Of a DNA stretch of 47,722 nt, positions 25,595-32,000 are shown piece after piece; the first letter of the stretch is position 1; each line of letters starts with the position of its first letter. This stretch comes from an uncultured Bacilli bacterium (GTDB lineage: Bacteria > Bacillota_I > Bacilli_A > RF39 > UBA660): the NCBI GenBank assembly GCA_934148535.1, contig CAKPDF010000009.1:1-47722 (forward strand), read 5' to 3'. A program made the position numbers and the translations under genes. Below the pieces are notes generated by a model, which was not told where the DNA came from, did not search any database, and was given only the letters and a program-made list of their open reading frames with translations.

Positions 25595-25658
25595 TTTGTG
25601 CTAAATCTTGTAATGCATAAATTGGATCACTTCTAAATATTGCATAATTTAAATTCAT
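25551..25658 (-). pseudogene. Start of a Mob/Pre (plasmid recombination/mobilization) gene, truncated
   Basis: A 35-codon ORF with RBS AAAGG and ATG 25658 reads MNLNYAIFRSDPIYALQDLA, then QIGSLNKREKRSYLL and stop. This resembles the N-terminus of MobV/Pre relaxases (N-Y-A-I-F-R..., I-G-x-H/L-N-K-R-E-K). After about 30 codons the DNA continues as the serine recombinase fragment in a different frame, with the junction near 25570-25590. It looks like two mobile-element genes fused by deletion or illegitimate recombination. The Mob identification rests on about 30 residues recalled from the family and is less sure than the recombinase call. Confidence 0.55.
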
Positions 25659-25686
25659 TTATCTACCTTTCTTTCTATTTTTTAAT

Positions 25687-25716
25687 CAAAAAATCCCTAT
25701 GATATTTCATAGAGAT
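25687..25716 (-). terminator. Terminator of the abiF unit / 3' RNA
   Basis: Minus strand stem ATCTCTATGA / TCATAGGGAT (one wobble), 4-base loop and TTTTTTG. It lies just after the second AbiF-associated hairpin RNA. Confidence 0.85.
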
Positions 25717-25760
25717 TTGACGACTTATGGCTTCGAAAGTTTCATAGGTACCAATCAATA
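25717..25760 (-). ncRNA. AbiF-associated hairpin RNA, downstream copy
   Basis: Minus strand: GATTGGTAC, stem strand CTATG, loop GAAACTTTCGAAGCC, stem strand CATAAG, then TCGTC, followed by a strong terminator. The sequences GATTGGTAC, GAAACTTTCGAAGCC and AGTCG are identical to the copy upstream of abiF (26671-26709), while the stem bases differ on both arms and still pair apart from one C-A mismatch. It begins about 25 bases after the abiF stop, so it could be the 3' end of the abiF mRNA or a separate small RNA. Confidence 0.75.
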
Positions 25761-25781
25761 TTAGTATATAACTTTTATAAG

Positions 25782-26648
25782 TTATTTATTCTTATAAAAA
25801 CCCATTATATTTAAAATATTGTGTATTTTGATTGATTTAAGTTTACCATCTAAAATCTTTATTTCATTATTAATTAATTTAATAAATTCTTTTTTCTTAT
25901 CTTTTGGCAATAACCTTTCCATACATTTCATTACCATATAAATATTTACTGATTTTTCATTATAATTTTTCTCAATATATTTAAATGATATTCTAAATTT
26001 ACTATGGAATGAAAATAATCTATCGTTATGAGCACATATATTTCTAATCATTGTCATATTTACAATTATTTGTTTTAACACTCTATCTGATAATTTAAAG
26101 TTTTTACTTATACTTTGTCTATCAGGTTGTTTTAATATAGCATATAATCTACTTAATTCTCCTAATGTTAGAATTTTAGTTAATACAAATGGCGGAACAA
26201 ACCCATACTCGTCAATATAATGTGTAACAGCTTCATGCTTTCCATTTTGTTTATTTATTTCTTTTTCTATAACATTAATTGATTCAGTAATAGTTGTTTC
26301 ATTAACTGTATTATCAAAATTTTCTTTAATTAAATAATCTTTTATACCATATCTTGAAGATAATGTTTCTGCTAATAAAGATTTTAAAATTATTTCAATT
26401 TCTAATGAATAATTTAGAAATATACTTCTTAAATTTTTATCAAATTCAAACAAAGCATATATTTCATCAAAAGATACATTCTTTTTATACTCATTATTTG
26501 TATTTTTAAAAACATCTTTATAGGTATTTATGATTGAATAATAAGAATAAGTTTTAATTTTGTTTAAAGCATCTTCTTTATTATTAACAGATACACCTTT
26601 TGATATTATATAATCTAGTAATTCATTAGAATTCTTATATTCTTTCAT
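25782..26648 (-). CDS. AbiF-type abortive infection protein, Abi_2 family HEPN RNase candidate
   Basis: 288 residues, soluble and mostly helical. The N-terminal half includes LLDYIISKGVSVNNKEDAL (the small helical start of Abi_2 proteins) and FEFDKNLRSIFLNYSLEIEI (about 67-86). The HEPN catalytic motif R-N-x3-H is intact: Arg202-Asn203...His207 in IRNICAHNDR, preceded by LGELSRLYAIL (about 162-172). Abi_2 (AbiD/AbiF) proteins are phage-exclusion factors, and AbiF with a neighbouring noncoding RNA has been proposed as an RNA toxin-antitoxin ancestor of Cas13. AAGGAAG lies 8 bases before the ATG. The gene is bracketed by two related hairpin RNAs and lies beside mobile-element remnants, which fits acquisition. 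RNase activity is inferred from the motif. Confidence 0.88.
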   Translation of the reverse strand: MKEYKNSNELLDYIISKGVSVNNKEDALNKIKTYSYYSIINTYKDVFKNTNNEYKKNVSFDEIYALFEFDKNLRSIFLNYSLEIEIILKSLLAETLSSRYGIKDYLIKENFDNTVNETTITESINVIEKEINKQNGKHEAVTHYIDEYGFVPPFVLTKILTLGELSRLYAILKQPDRQSISKNFKLSDRVLKQIIVNMTMIRNICAHNDRLFSFHSKFRISFKYIEKNYNEKSVNIYMVMKCMERLLPKDKKKEFIKLINNEIKILDGKLKSIKIHNILNIMGFYKNK

Positions 26649-26664
26649 AACTCACTTCCTTTAA

Positions 26665-26709
26665 TAAAAAACGACTCAGGGCTTCGAAAGTTTCCTGAGT
26701 ACCAATCGT
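26665..26709 (-). ncRNA. AbiF-associated hairpin RNA, upstream copy, ending in a terminator
   Basis: Minus strand: ACG, GATTGGT overlap, ACTCAGG, loop AAACTTTCGAAGC, CCTGAGT, CGT, then TTTTTTATT. The inner 7-bp stem is perfect; an outer ACG/CGT stem encloses a 5' ATTGGT bulge. The promoter places the transcript start at about 26708, so the RNA would be only about 45 nt and end in an intrinsic-terminator-like U-run before the abiF RBS. This fits a separately made regulatory RNA or an attenuator of the toxin gene. It resembles the AbiF RNA motif described for bacteria, a recollection that could not be checked here. Confidence 0.8.
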
Positions 26710-26714
26710 TATAA

Positions 26715-26743
26715 ATCATATCATAAATTATGATTATCGTCAA
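26715..26743 (-). promoter_or_regulatory. Promoter of the AbiF RNA / abiF unit
   Basis: Minus strand -35 TTGACG (26738-26743), 17-bp spacer, -10 TATGAT (26715-26720). The spacing puts the start at the first base of the conserved hairpin. Confidence 0.75.
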
Positions 26744-27003
26744 TAGTTTGAACAAAAATTTCTAAATTTCATAAAGGGATATGTATTAGAACATATCCAA
26801 CTGCTAATCAAATGTTTTAATACTTACTTAATAATCTTGATTATGTTTTATTTCTAATAAGGGAACGCTATATAAATCAATTAATAATTGATAATTTTAT
26901 ATTAGTTTTATTAACACTTTCAAAAGAAATTAAATCTAGTATTCTTTGTCGTGTCATTTGGTTGCTGATATTTCAGAGTCTAACATTATATGTAAAGCCT
27001 AAA
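26744..27003. other. Non-coding stretch between abiF and the ABC transporter, possible decayed DNA
   Basis: No reading frame here is open for more than about 30 codons. A perfect hairpin GGATATGT / ACATATCC lies at about 26777-26798. A minus-strand frame around 26835-26880 (SVPLLEIKHNQDY then stop) looks like the end of a lost gene but cannot be assigned. I see nothing else. Confidence 0.4.
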
Positions 27004-27023
27004 ATATATAGTTATGTATTGTA
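27004..27023. repeat. Intergenic palindrome half-site, copy e
   Basis: TAGTTATGTATTGTA, matching the right arm of the 25274 palindrome with a degenerate left arm, just beyond the terminator of the transporter operon. Confidence 0.4.
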
Positions 27024-27035
27024 AACATAACCATA

Positions 27036-27069
27036 TAAAAAGAACTAATATAAAGTTAATACTAGTTCT
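27036..27069 (-). terminator. Terminator of the amino-acid ABC transporter operon
   Basis: Stem AGAACTA / TAGTTCT followed by TTTTAT on the minus strand, directly after the ATPase gene. Confidence 0.7.
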
Positions 27070-27071
27070 AA

Positions 27072-27800
27072 TTATCTTTTATTTACTATAGATAAAAATT
27101 CTTTTAATCTAGGAGATTTAGGGTTATGTAGTATTTCTTTACTGGTTCCAGATTCTACTATCTTTCCATCTTCCATAAATATTACTTTAGTAGCAAAGCT
27201 TTCTATAAATTTCATTTCATGAGTTACTACTACCATAGTCATTCCTTGATCTGCTATTTGTTTTAGGATATCTATTACTCCTCCTACCATTTCTGGATCT
27301 AGAGCTGAAGTTGGTTCATCTGCTAAAATTATATCAGGATTCATAATTAGACTTCTTACTATTGCTACTCTTTGTTGTTGTCCTCCTGATAATTCAGATG
27401 GATACATATTCGCTTTTTCTTCTAGATTAATCATTTTTAATAATTCTTTTGCTTTTTTTTCAGCAGTTTTTTCATCTAATATATTTAATTTTGTTGGGGC
27501 TAGGGTTATATTTTCTAATACGGTTAAATGGGGAAATAAATTAAATTGTTGAAATATCATTCCCATTTTTGCTCTTATTTTTGATAGTTCTTCTGGATTA
27601 TTATTTATCTTTTTTCCTTTAAAATATACATCACCGCTTGTTGGAGTTTCCAATCTATTTATACATCTTAATAATGTAGATTTTCCACATCCTGATGGGC
27701 CTATTATTGCTACTCTGTCTTTATCTTCTATCTTTAAATCAATGCCTTTTAGGACACGTTTGGTGCCGAAAGATTTTTTTAAATTTTTAATTTCAATCAT
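27072..27800 (-). CDS. glnQ: Polar amino-acid ABC transporter ATPase (GlnQ-like)
   Basis: 242 residues, standard size. Walker A GPSGCGKST (34-42), Q-loop near FQQFNLFPHLT, signature LSGGQQQR (about 137-144), Walker B DIILADEPTSALD (about 158-170) and switch His in VVTHEM (about 195). The sequence is typical of the PAAT group that imports Gln, Glu, Arg, His, Lys or Cys. It overlaps the permease gene by 8 bp and is last in a three-gene operon (binding protein, permease, ATPase). The substrate cannot be read from the sequence. Given the arginine pathway 2 kb away, arginine is a reasonable guess but no more. Confidence 0.93.
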   Translation of the reverse strand: MIEIKNLKKSFGTKRVLKGIDLKIEDKDRVAIIGPSGCGKSTLLRCINRLETPTSGDVYFKGKKINNNPEELSKIRAKMGMIFQQFNLFPHLTVLENITLAPTKLNILDEKTAEKKAKELLKMINLEEKANMYPSELSGGQQQRVAIVRSLIMNPDIILADEPTSALDPEMVGGVIDILKQIADQGMTMVVVTHEMKFIESFATKVIFMEDGKIVESGTSKEILHNPKSPRLKEFLSIVNKR

Positions 27801-28518
27801 TAGAAAACTTCCTTTCTAAATTGTTTACTAGTTTTGATAGACCTAAGGTCATTATTAGATAAATAATTGCAATTATTAACAATGGAAAAAAGTAATCATA
27901 TGTTCTAGATGCTATAATATCTGAAGCTTTAGTTAATTCTATTATACCTATGTATGCTCCTACTGATGTTTCTTTTAATAAAGTTATAAATTCATTACCT
28001 AATCCTGGTAATATTGTTTTTATTGTTTGAGGTAGTACTATATATTTCATAATACTGCCATATTGAAAACCTAGGGAATAGCCTGCTTCTATTTGTCCTT
28101 TTGGTATTGAATTTAAGCCTCCTCTTATTATTTCTGATACATATGCACTTGAATTTAATCCGAATGCTATTATTCCTACTATTACTATGTTTATATCTAC
28201 ACTTTTAAATATTACATAATATATTATCATTAATTGTAATATTACTGGAGTTCCTCTTATTATATCTACATACCATTTGGCTAATTTGCTTAATATTTTT
28301 AATTTTCCACATTTAGCGTTGTAGTCTCTTATTATTGTTATAATTAATCCTAGAATAATTCCTATTATTACTGCGAAGAACGCTATTAAGATAGTGTGGA
28401 ATAATCCTTCTAATATAAATTGATATCTGTTATCATATATTACACTTTGATAAAAATTATCTGCAATGGAGCTTAGAAAATTATATACATAACTCCATAA
28501 TTTTAATAATACTTTCAT
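27793..28518 (-). CDS. Polar amino-acid ABC transporter permease
   Basis: 241 residues with an N-terminal extension (about 1-35) before the HisM/GlnP-type domain. FILEGLFHTILIAFFAVIIG starts the first core helix, and the coupling EAA loop is EAGYSLGFQYGSIMKYIVLPQ (about 143-163). Five to six helices. It follows the binding-protein gene by 10 bp and overlaps glnQ, so the three are one operon. PAAT permeases usually work as homo- or heterodimers; only one permease gene is present. Confidence 0.9.
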   Translation of the reverse strand: MKVLLKLWSYVYNFLSSIADNFYQSVIYDNRYQFILEGLFHTILIAFFAVIIGIILGLIITIIRDYNAKCGKLKILSKLAKWYVDIIRGTPVILQLMIIYYVIFKSVDINIVIVGIIAFGLNSSAYVSEIIRGGLNSIPKGQIEAGYSLGFQYGSIMKYIVLPQTIKTILPGLGNEFITLLKETSVGAYIGIIELTKASDIIASRTYDYFFPLLIIAIIYLIMTLGLSKLVNNLERKFSND

Positions 28519-28528
28519 ATATACTCCT

Positions 28529-29257
28529 TTATTTTGTATGATTTATTATATATTCATCTATTTTTCCTTCATTTTTTAGTTTTTCTAACGTTTGATTTAC
28601 ACTATTTAATAATTCTTCATTTCCTTTTTTTACTACCATTCCATAGTTATCTTCAAATAATGGATCACTTAATATTTTTAGATCGTTATATTCTTTTAAC
28701 ATTTCTTTAGCGGGTAATTCATCTAGTACTACACAGTCAACTTTATTTGTTTTTAAATCTTGAATTGCTGCTAAAACTTTCTTTTGTCTTGTAATAGTAG
28801 CATTTTTATAATTATCTGTAATATAGGTGTCTGCTACTGTTCCTAATTGAACTGCCACTTTTAGATTTTTAATATTATTTAAATCTTGAATATTAGTAAT
28901 AGTGCTATCATTTTTTACAATTACTACTTGTTTGGAAGTAGCATAGTTTATTGTGAAGTCTACTTGTTTTGCTCTTTCTTCACTATAACTTATTCCTGCT
29001 GCACCAATATCTGCTTTTCCTGTTTTTACTTCATTTATTATAGAATCAAAGGCTACATCTTTTACTTCTAATTCTAGTCCTAAAGAGTCTGCTATATATT
29101 TTGCTATGTCAATGTCTACTCCTACTATTTCTCCATCTTGATAATATTCATATGGGGCAAAACCTGCTTCTGTTACTAATACTAATTTATTTTCTTTTTT
29201 AGAGCATCCAGTTATTAATAATAATATTAATGATAAGATAATTAATTTTTTTTTCAT
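28529..29257 (-). CDS. Amino-acid ABC transporter substrate-binding lipoprotein
   Basis: 242 residues. Lipoprotein signal LILLLITGCSKK with lipobox Cys18. Bacterial solute-binding family 3: LVLVTEAGFAPYEYYQDGEI (26-45), VDIDIAKYIADSLG, FDSIINEVKTGKADIGAAGIS and the second-lobe LAAIQDLKT-like and VVLDELPAKEML blocks. Asp48 and the R in EERAKQVDF are placed to hold the amino-acid carboxyl and amine. First gene of the operon, with its own promoter. Confidence 0.92.
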   Translation of the reverse strand: MKKKLIILSLILLLITGCSKKENKLVLVTEAGFAPYEYYQDGEIVGVDIDIAKYIADSLGLELEVKDVAFDSIINEVKTGKADIGAAGISYSEERAKQVDFTINYATSKQVVIVKNDSTITNIQDLNNIKNLKVAVQLGTVADTYITDNYKNATITRQKKVLAAIQDLKTNKVDCVVLDELPAKEMLKEYNDLKILSDPLFEDNYGMVVKKGNEELLNSVNQTLEKLKNEGKIDEYIINHTK

Positions 29258-29286
29258 TTTCCCTACTCCTTTTCTATCTTAGTTTC

Positions 29287-29315
29287 ATTATATCATTTTA
29301 ATTTTTGTATTTCAA
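29287..29315 (-). promoter_or_regulatory. Promoter of the amino-acid ABC transporter operon
   Basis: Minus strand -35 TTGAAA (29310-29315), 17-bp spacer, -10 TATAAT (29287-29292). Confidence 0.65.
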
Positions 29316-29345
29316 TTTTTTACAGAAATTTTGATTATTTTTTTA

Positions 29346-29374
29346 TTGATGTAAAGTTTCGCTTAAAGTATAAT
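29346..29374 (+). promoter_or_regulatory. Distal plus-strand promoter with a long leader upstream of the Xre gene
   Basis: -35 TTGATG (29346-29351), 17-bp spacer, -10 TATAAT (29369-29374). Transcripts would have about 155 nt before the Xre start, in which I see only a tiny ORF (MSFKL). Confidence 0.55.
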
Positions 29375-29482
29375 TTTATGTCTTTTAAGTTATGAAATTG
29401 TTCGTTTCCGTCATTTACAGTTGTATTTTCTGTATATTTTGGTAATATTTTAATTATAAGTGATAATGTTGTTCTCATAATA

Positions 29483-29510
29483 TTGATTAATATTTTAAAT
29501 TTTATATAAT
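29483..29510 (+). promoter_or_regulatory. Proximal promoter of the Xre regulator gene
   Basis: -35 TTGATT (29483-29488), 16-bp spacer, -10 TATAAT (29505-29510). Confidence 0.55.
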
Positions 29511-29536
29511 AGAAGTACTTAAGGGAGAGTGTAATT

Positions 29537-29884
29537 ATGAAATGTACTACAGTTAAAATTGGTGATAAAATTCAATCATTGAGAAAAAACAATAGTATGT
29601 CACAAGAAGAGTTGGCAGCAGAATTAAGAATTAATAGAAATTGTTTATCTAGAATAGAGACTGGTAAGAGTGAACCTTCTATAGCAGTTGTTAAAAATAT
29701 ATCAAAGTTATTCGATATTGATATTTCTTCTTTAATCGATATGGATGAAGAAAAGAAAAGTAATAGTGAAAAAATTAAAACAATTACTGAGGGTTGCAAA
29801 TTCTTGAATGAAAATGATTTGGATTTTGTTATTAGACTTGTCTCTGTTTTAAGAGCTGAGTGCGTTAAGAAGAATATAGATTAA
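29537..29884 (+). CDS. Xre-family transcriptional regulator
   Basis: 115 residues. The N-terminal HTH_3 domain (about 8-65) has the typical SMSQEELAAELRINRNCLSR and IETGKSEPSIAVVKNISKLF helices. The C-terminal 45 residues are helical and lack a ligand-binding or peptidase domain. GGGAGAG lies 8-9 bases before the ATG. It may repress its own gene or the adjacent hsp20, but I could not identify an operator. It is followed by its own terminator. Confidence 0.88.
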   Translation: MKCTTVKIGDKIQSLRKNNSMSQEELAAELRINRNCLSRIETGKSEPSIAVVKNISKLFDIDISSLIDMDEEKKSNSEKIKTITEGCKFLNENDLDFVIRLVSVLRAECVKKNID

Positions 29885-29906
29885 TGTATAATCTTCTTTT
29901 TTTTAT
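29867..29906 (+). terminator. Terminator of the Xre gene
   Basis: Stem AAGAAGAATATA / TATAATCTTCTT (one mismatch) followed by TTTTTTTTATG, overlapping the stop codon. Confidence 0.65.
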
Positions 29907-29933
29907 GCAAAATATTATAAAGGAGATGATTTT

Positions 29934-30320
29934 ATGTCTAATAGGCTTAGAGAAAATAATTTTTGGGATGGTATTGATTTTAAAGTTTTAAATAATTTTC
30001 AGTTTATGAGAACTGATATATATGAGATGGGTAATAATTATATTATTGATATTGAAATTCCTGGTTTAAAGAAAGATAATATTAGTGTTGATTATGATAA
30101 TGGTTATATTACTGTAAGCGCTACAAAGATTATGGATGAGAAAATGAATGATAAGTATATTAGAAGAGAAAGATTTGTTGGAAATATTAAGCGCAGTTTT
30201 TATATTGGTGAAAAGAAGGAGAGTTTTATTAGGGCTACTTATGATAATGGAATACTATCTATTAGTTTTCCTAAAGAAGAAGATGTGAAGAAATCTAAAA
30301 AAATTATTGCAATCAACTAG
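29934..30320 (+). CDS. Small heat-shock protein (Hsp20/alpha-crystallin)
   Basis: 128 residues. Alpha-crystallin domain (about 28-115): DIYEMGNNYIIDIEIPGLKK, the DYDNGYITVSATK strand pair, RRERFVGNIKRSFYIG and the ATYDNGILSISFPK end. ATP-independent holdase that binds unfolded proteins. AAAGGAGATG precedes the ATG. It sits 49 bp after the Xre gene, which might regulate it; no CIRCE or heat-shock operator is visible. A terminator overlaps the stop. Confidence 0.92.
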   Translation: MSNRLRENNFWDGIDFKVLNNFQFMRTDIYEMGNNYIIDIEIPGLKKDNISVDYDNGYITVSATKIMDEKMNDKYIRRERFVGNIKRSFYIGEKKESFIRATYDNGILSISFPKEEDVKKSKKIIAIN

Positions 30321-30345
30321 GGTTGGTTGCTTTTGTTTTATTTTG
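30309..30345 (+). terminator. Terminator of hsp20
   Basis: Stem GCAATCAAC / GTTGGTTGC (one wobble) with a 4-base TAGG loop, followed by TTTTGTTTTATTTT. Confidence 0.75.
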
Positions 30346-30384
30346 ATTGTATAATATTTTTATATTGTTTATATATTTTAGGTA

Positions 30385-30413
30385 CTGCCATTATAAATAC
30401 TTGTCTATGGCAG
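30385..30413 (+). other. Hairpin in the leader of the methyltransferase gene
   Basis: Perfect 7-bp CTGCCAT / ATGGCAG stem enclosing 15 bases, 43 bp before the ATG. It could be an operator or RNA hairpin. No known riboswitch matched by eye. Confidence 0.35.
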
Positions 30414-30455
30414 ATAGATATATAATTTATATTAGTAAAGAGGTGTTATTATATT

Positions 30456-31316
30456 ATGAAAATTAGTTCTGATTGGAAAGATTATGAGTGCATTGCTAGT
30501 GGCGATGGAGAAAAGATAGAAAGGTGGGGAAATGTTATTTTAAGAAGGCCTGATCCTCAAATTATATGGAATAAAAGTAATAATGAAATTTGGAATAAAT
30601 GGGATGGATTTTATCATAGAAGCAATAAAGGTGGAGGTAATTGGGAATTTAGAACTAAACTTAAAGATAGTTGGACTATTAATTATAAAGATTTAAAATT
30701 CAAGGTAAGTCCTACTAATTTTAAGCATACTGGTATTTTTCCTGAGCAAGCTACTAATTGGGATTTTATTATGGAGAAAGTTAAGTCTTATAAGGGAAAT
30801 GATATGAGAGTTTTAAATTTATTTGCATATACAGGATGTGCTACTATGGCGGCATCAAAGGCTGGTGCTAGTGAGGTAGTTCATGTTGATGCTTCCAAGG
30901 GAATGGTAGATTGGGCTAAAGAAAATATGGAGTTATGTAATCTAGGAGAACATAAAATTCGTTTTATTGTTGATGATGTTATTAAATTCTTAGAAAGAGA
31001 AAAAAGAAGGGGAAGAACATATCATGGTATTATTATGGATCCTCCTAGTTATGGGAGAGGACCTAATGGAGAGGTTTGGAGATTAGAGGATAATCTTAAG
31101 GAACTTCTTGATAAGGTTGCTGATATTCTGGATCCTGATTATAGTTTTGTTCTTATTAATTCTTATACTACTGGAGTTTCACCTACTTCTTTGAATAATA
31201 TTTTATCTTTGACTTTTAAAAATACTAAAATAGAAACTGGAGAGATAGGATTACCAATAACAGAGAATAATTTGGTACTTCCTTGTGGTATTTATGGAAG
31301 AGTATGCAAAGATTAA
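30456..31316 (+). CDS. Class I SAM-dependent methyltransferase, RlmI/RlmK-like
   Basis: 286 residues. The N-terminal part (about 1-100, with GNVILRRPDPQIIW and WDGFYHRSNKGGGNWEFR) precedes a Rossmann methyltransferase domain: motif I LNLFAYTGCATMAASKAGA (about 116-134), VHVDASKGMVDWAKEN (acidic Asp for ribose), and the NPPY-like motif IMDPPSYGRG (about 190-199). This arrangement is that of S-adenosylmethionine-dependent 23S rRNA m5C/m7G-type enzymes related to RlmI and RlmK. The exact target is not known. The downstream pseudouridine synthase gene overlaps its 3' end, linking two RNA-modification genes. Confidence 0.85.
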   Translation: MKISSDWKDYECIASGDGEKIERWGNVILRRPDPQIIWNKSNNEIWNKWDGFYHRSNKGGGNWEFRTKLKDSWTINYKDLKFKVSPTNFKHTGIFPEQATNWDFIMEKVKSYKGNDMRVLNLFAYTGCATMAASKAGASEVVHVDASKGMVDWAKENMELCNLGEHKIRFIVDDVIKFLEREKRRGRTYHGIIMDPPSYGRGPNGEVWRLEDNLKELLDKVADILDPDYSFVLINSYTTGVSPTSLNNILSLTFKNTKIETGEIGLPITENNLVLPCGIYGRVCKD

Positions 31317-31962
31317 TATAATATACGAAGATAATCATTTATTAGTAGTAGAGAAACCTATATATATGCCAGTATGTGAGGATGAGTCAAAGGATAATGA
31401 TTTACTTACTATACTAAAGAAGTATATAAAAGATAAATATAATAAACCTGGTAATGTTTATTTGGGATTAGTTCATAGATTAGATAGGCCTGTTGGAGGA
31501 GTTATGGTATTTGCTAAAACTTCTAAGGCCGCTGCTAGGTTAAGTAAACAAATAACTGAAAAGAAATTTGAAAAAACTTATTACGCTGTTACCTGTGGAA
31601 TAATAAAAAATAATGGGACATTAGAAGATTATTTAGTTAAGAATGAGAAAAAAAATATTTCTTATGTTAGTAACGTTAAGAATGGAAAATATGCATCTTT
31701 AGATTATAAGGTTATTGATGTTAGGGATAATATGAGTTTAGTTGAGATACATCTTCATACTGGAAGATCACATCAAATTAGAGTTCAATTTTCTTCTAGG
31801 GGATATCCTTTAGTTGGAGATGCTAAATATAATAAGAATTTTGATGGTAAAACACCTATTGCTTTGTTTGCTAAAAAGTTATCTTTTTATCATCCTGTTA
31901 CTAAAGAGAAACTTACTTTTGAATTAGAATTACCAAAAAGATACCCTTTTAATTTGTTTTAG
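31294..31962 (+). CDS. RluA-family RNA pseudouridine synthase
   Basis: 222 residues from ATG 31294; a GTG at 31285 is also possible and neither has a good RBS. The start overlaps the methyltransferase gene by 23 bp, so translation is probably coupled. The catalytic motif GLVHRLDRPVGG (about 60-71) holds the conserved Asp; the usual T-S-G after HRLDR is V-G-G, a common variant. HTGRSHQIRVQFSSRGYPLVGDAKY near the end completes the family signature. No S4 domain is present. It isomerises specific uridines in rRNA or tRNA; the target is not known. Confidence 0.9.
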   Translation: MEEYAKINIIYEDNHLLVVEKPIYMPVCEDESKDNDLLTILKKYIKDKYNKPGNVYLGLVHRLDRPVGGVMVFAKTSKAAARLSKQITEKKFEKTYYAVTCGIIKNNGTLEDYLVKNEKKNISYVSNVKNGKYASLDYKVIDVRDNMSLVEIHLHTGRSHQIRVQFSSRGYPLVGDAKYNKNFDGKTPIALFAKKLSFYHPVTKEKLTFELELPKRYPFNLF

Positions 31963-31977
31963 GGTATCTTTTTATTA
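31935..31977. terminator. Terminator after the pseudouridine synthase gene
   Basis: Perfect 10-bp stem AAAGATACCC / GGGTATCTTT with TTTTATT following on the plus strand; the A-run on the other side could stop minus-strand transcripts from the M23 gene. Confidence 0.8.
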
Positions 31978-32000
31978 TGTATTTAAATTAAATATTTTTA

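Noticed and set aside
25717..26709. The two AbiF hairpins as direct repeats (attL/attR) of an integrated element
   Set aside because: They share only the functional RNA parts, the stems vary with compensation, and one has a promoter and both have U-runs. This fits RNA genes better than recombination sites, although a role in both is not excluded.
26777..26798. GGATATGT/ACATATCC hairpin as a terminator
   Set aside because: No T-run follows on either strand beyond CCCTTTATG and no gene ends nearby, so it cannot be assigned.
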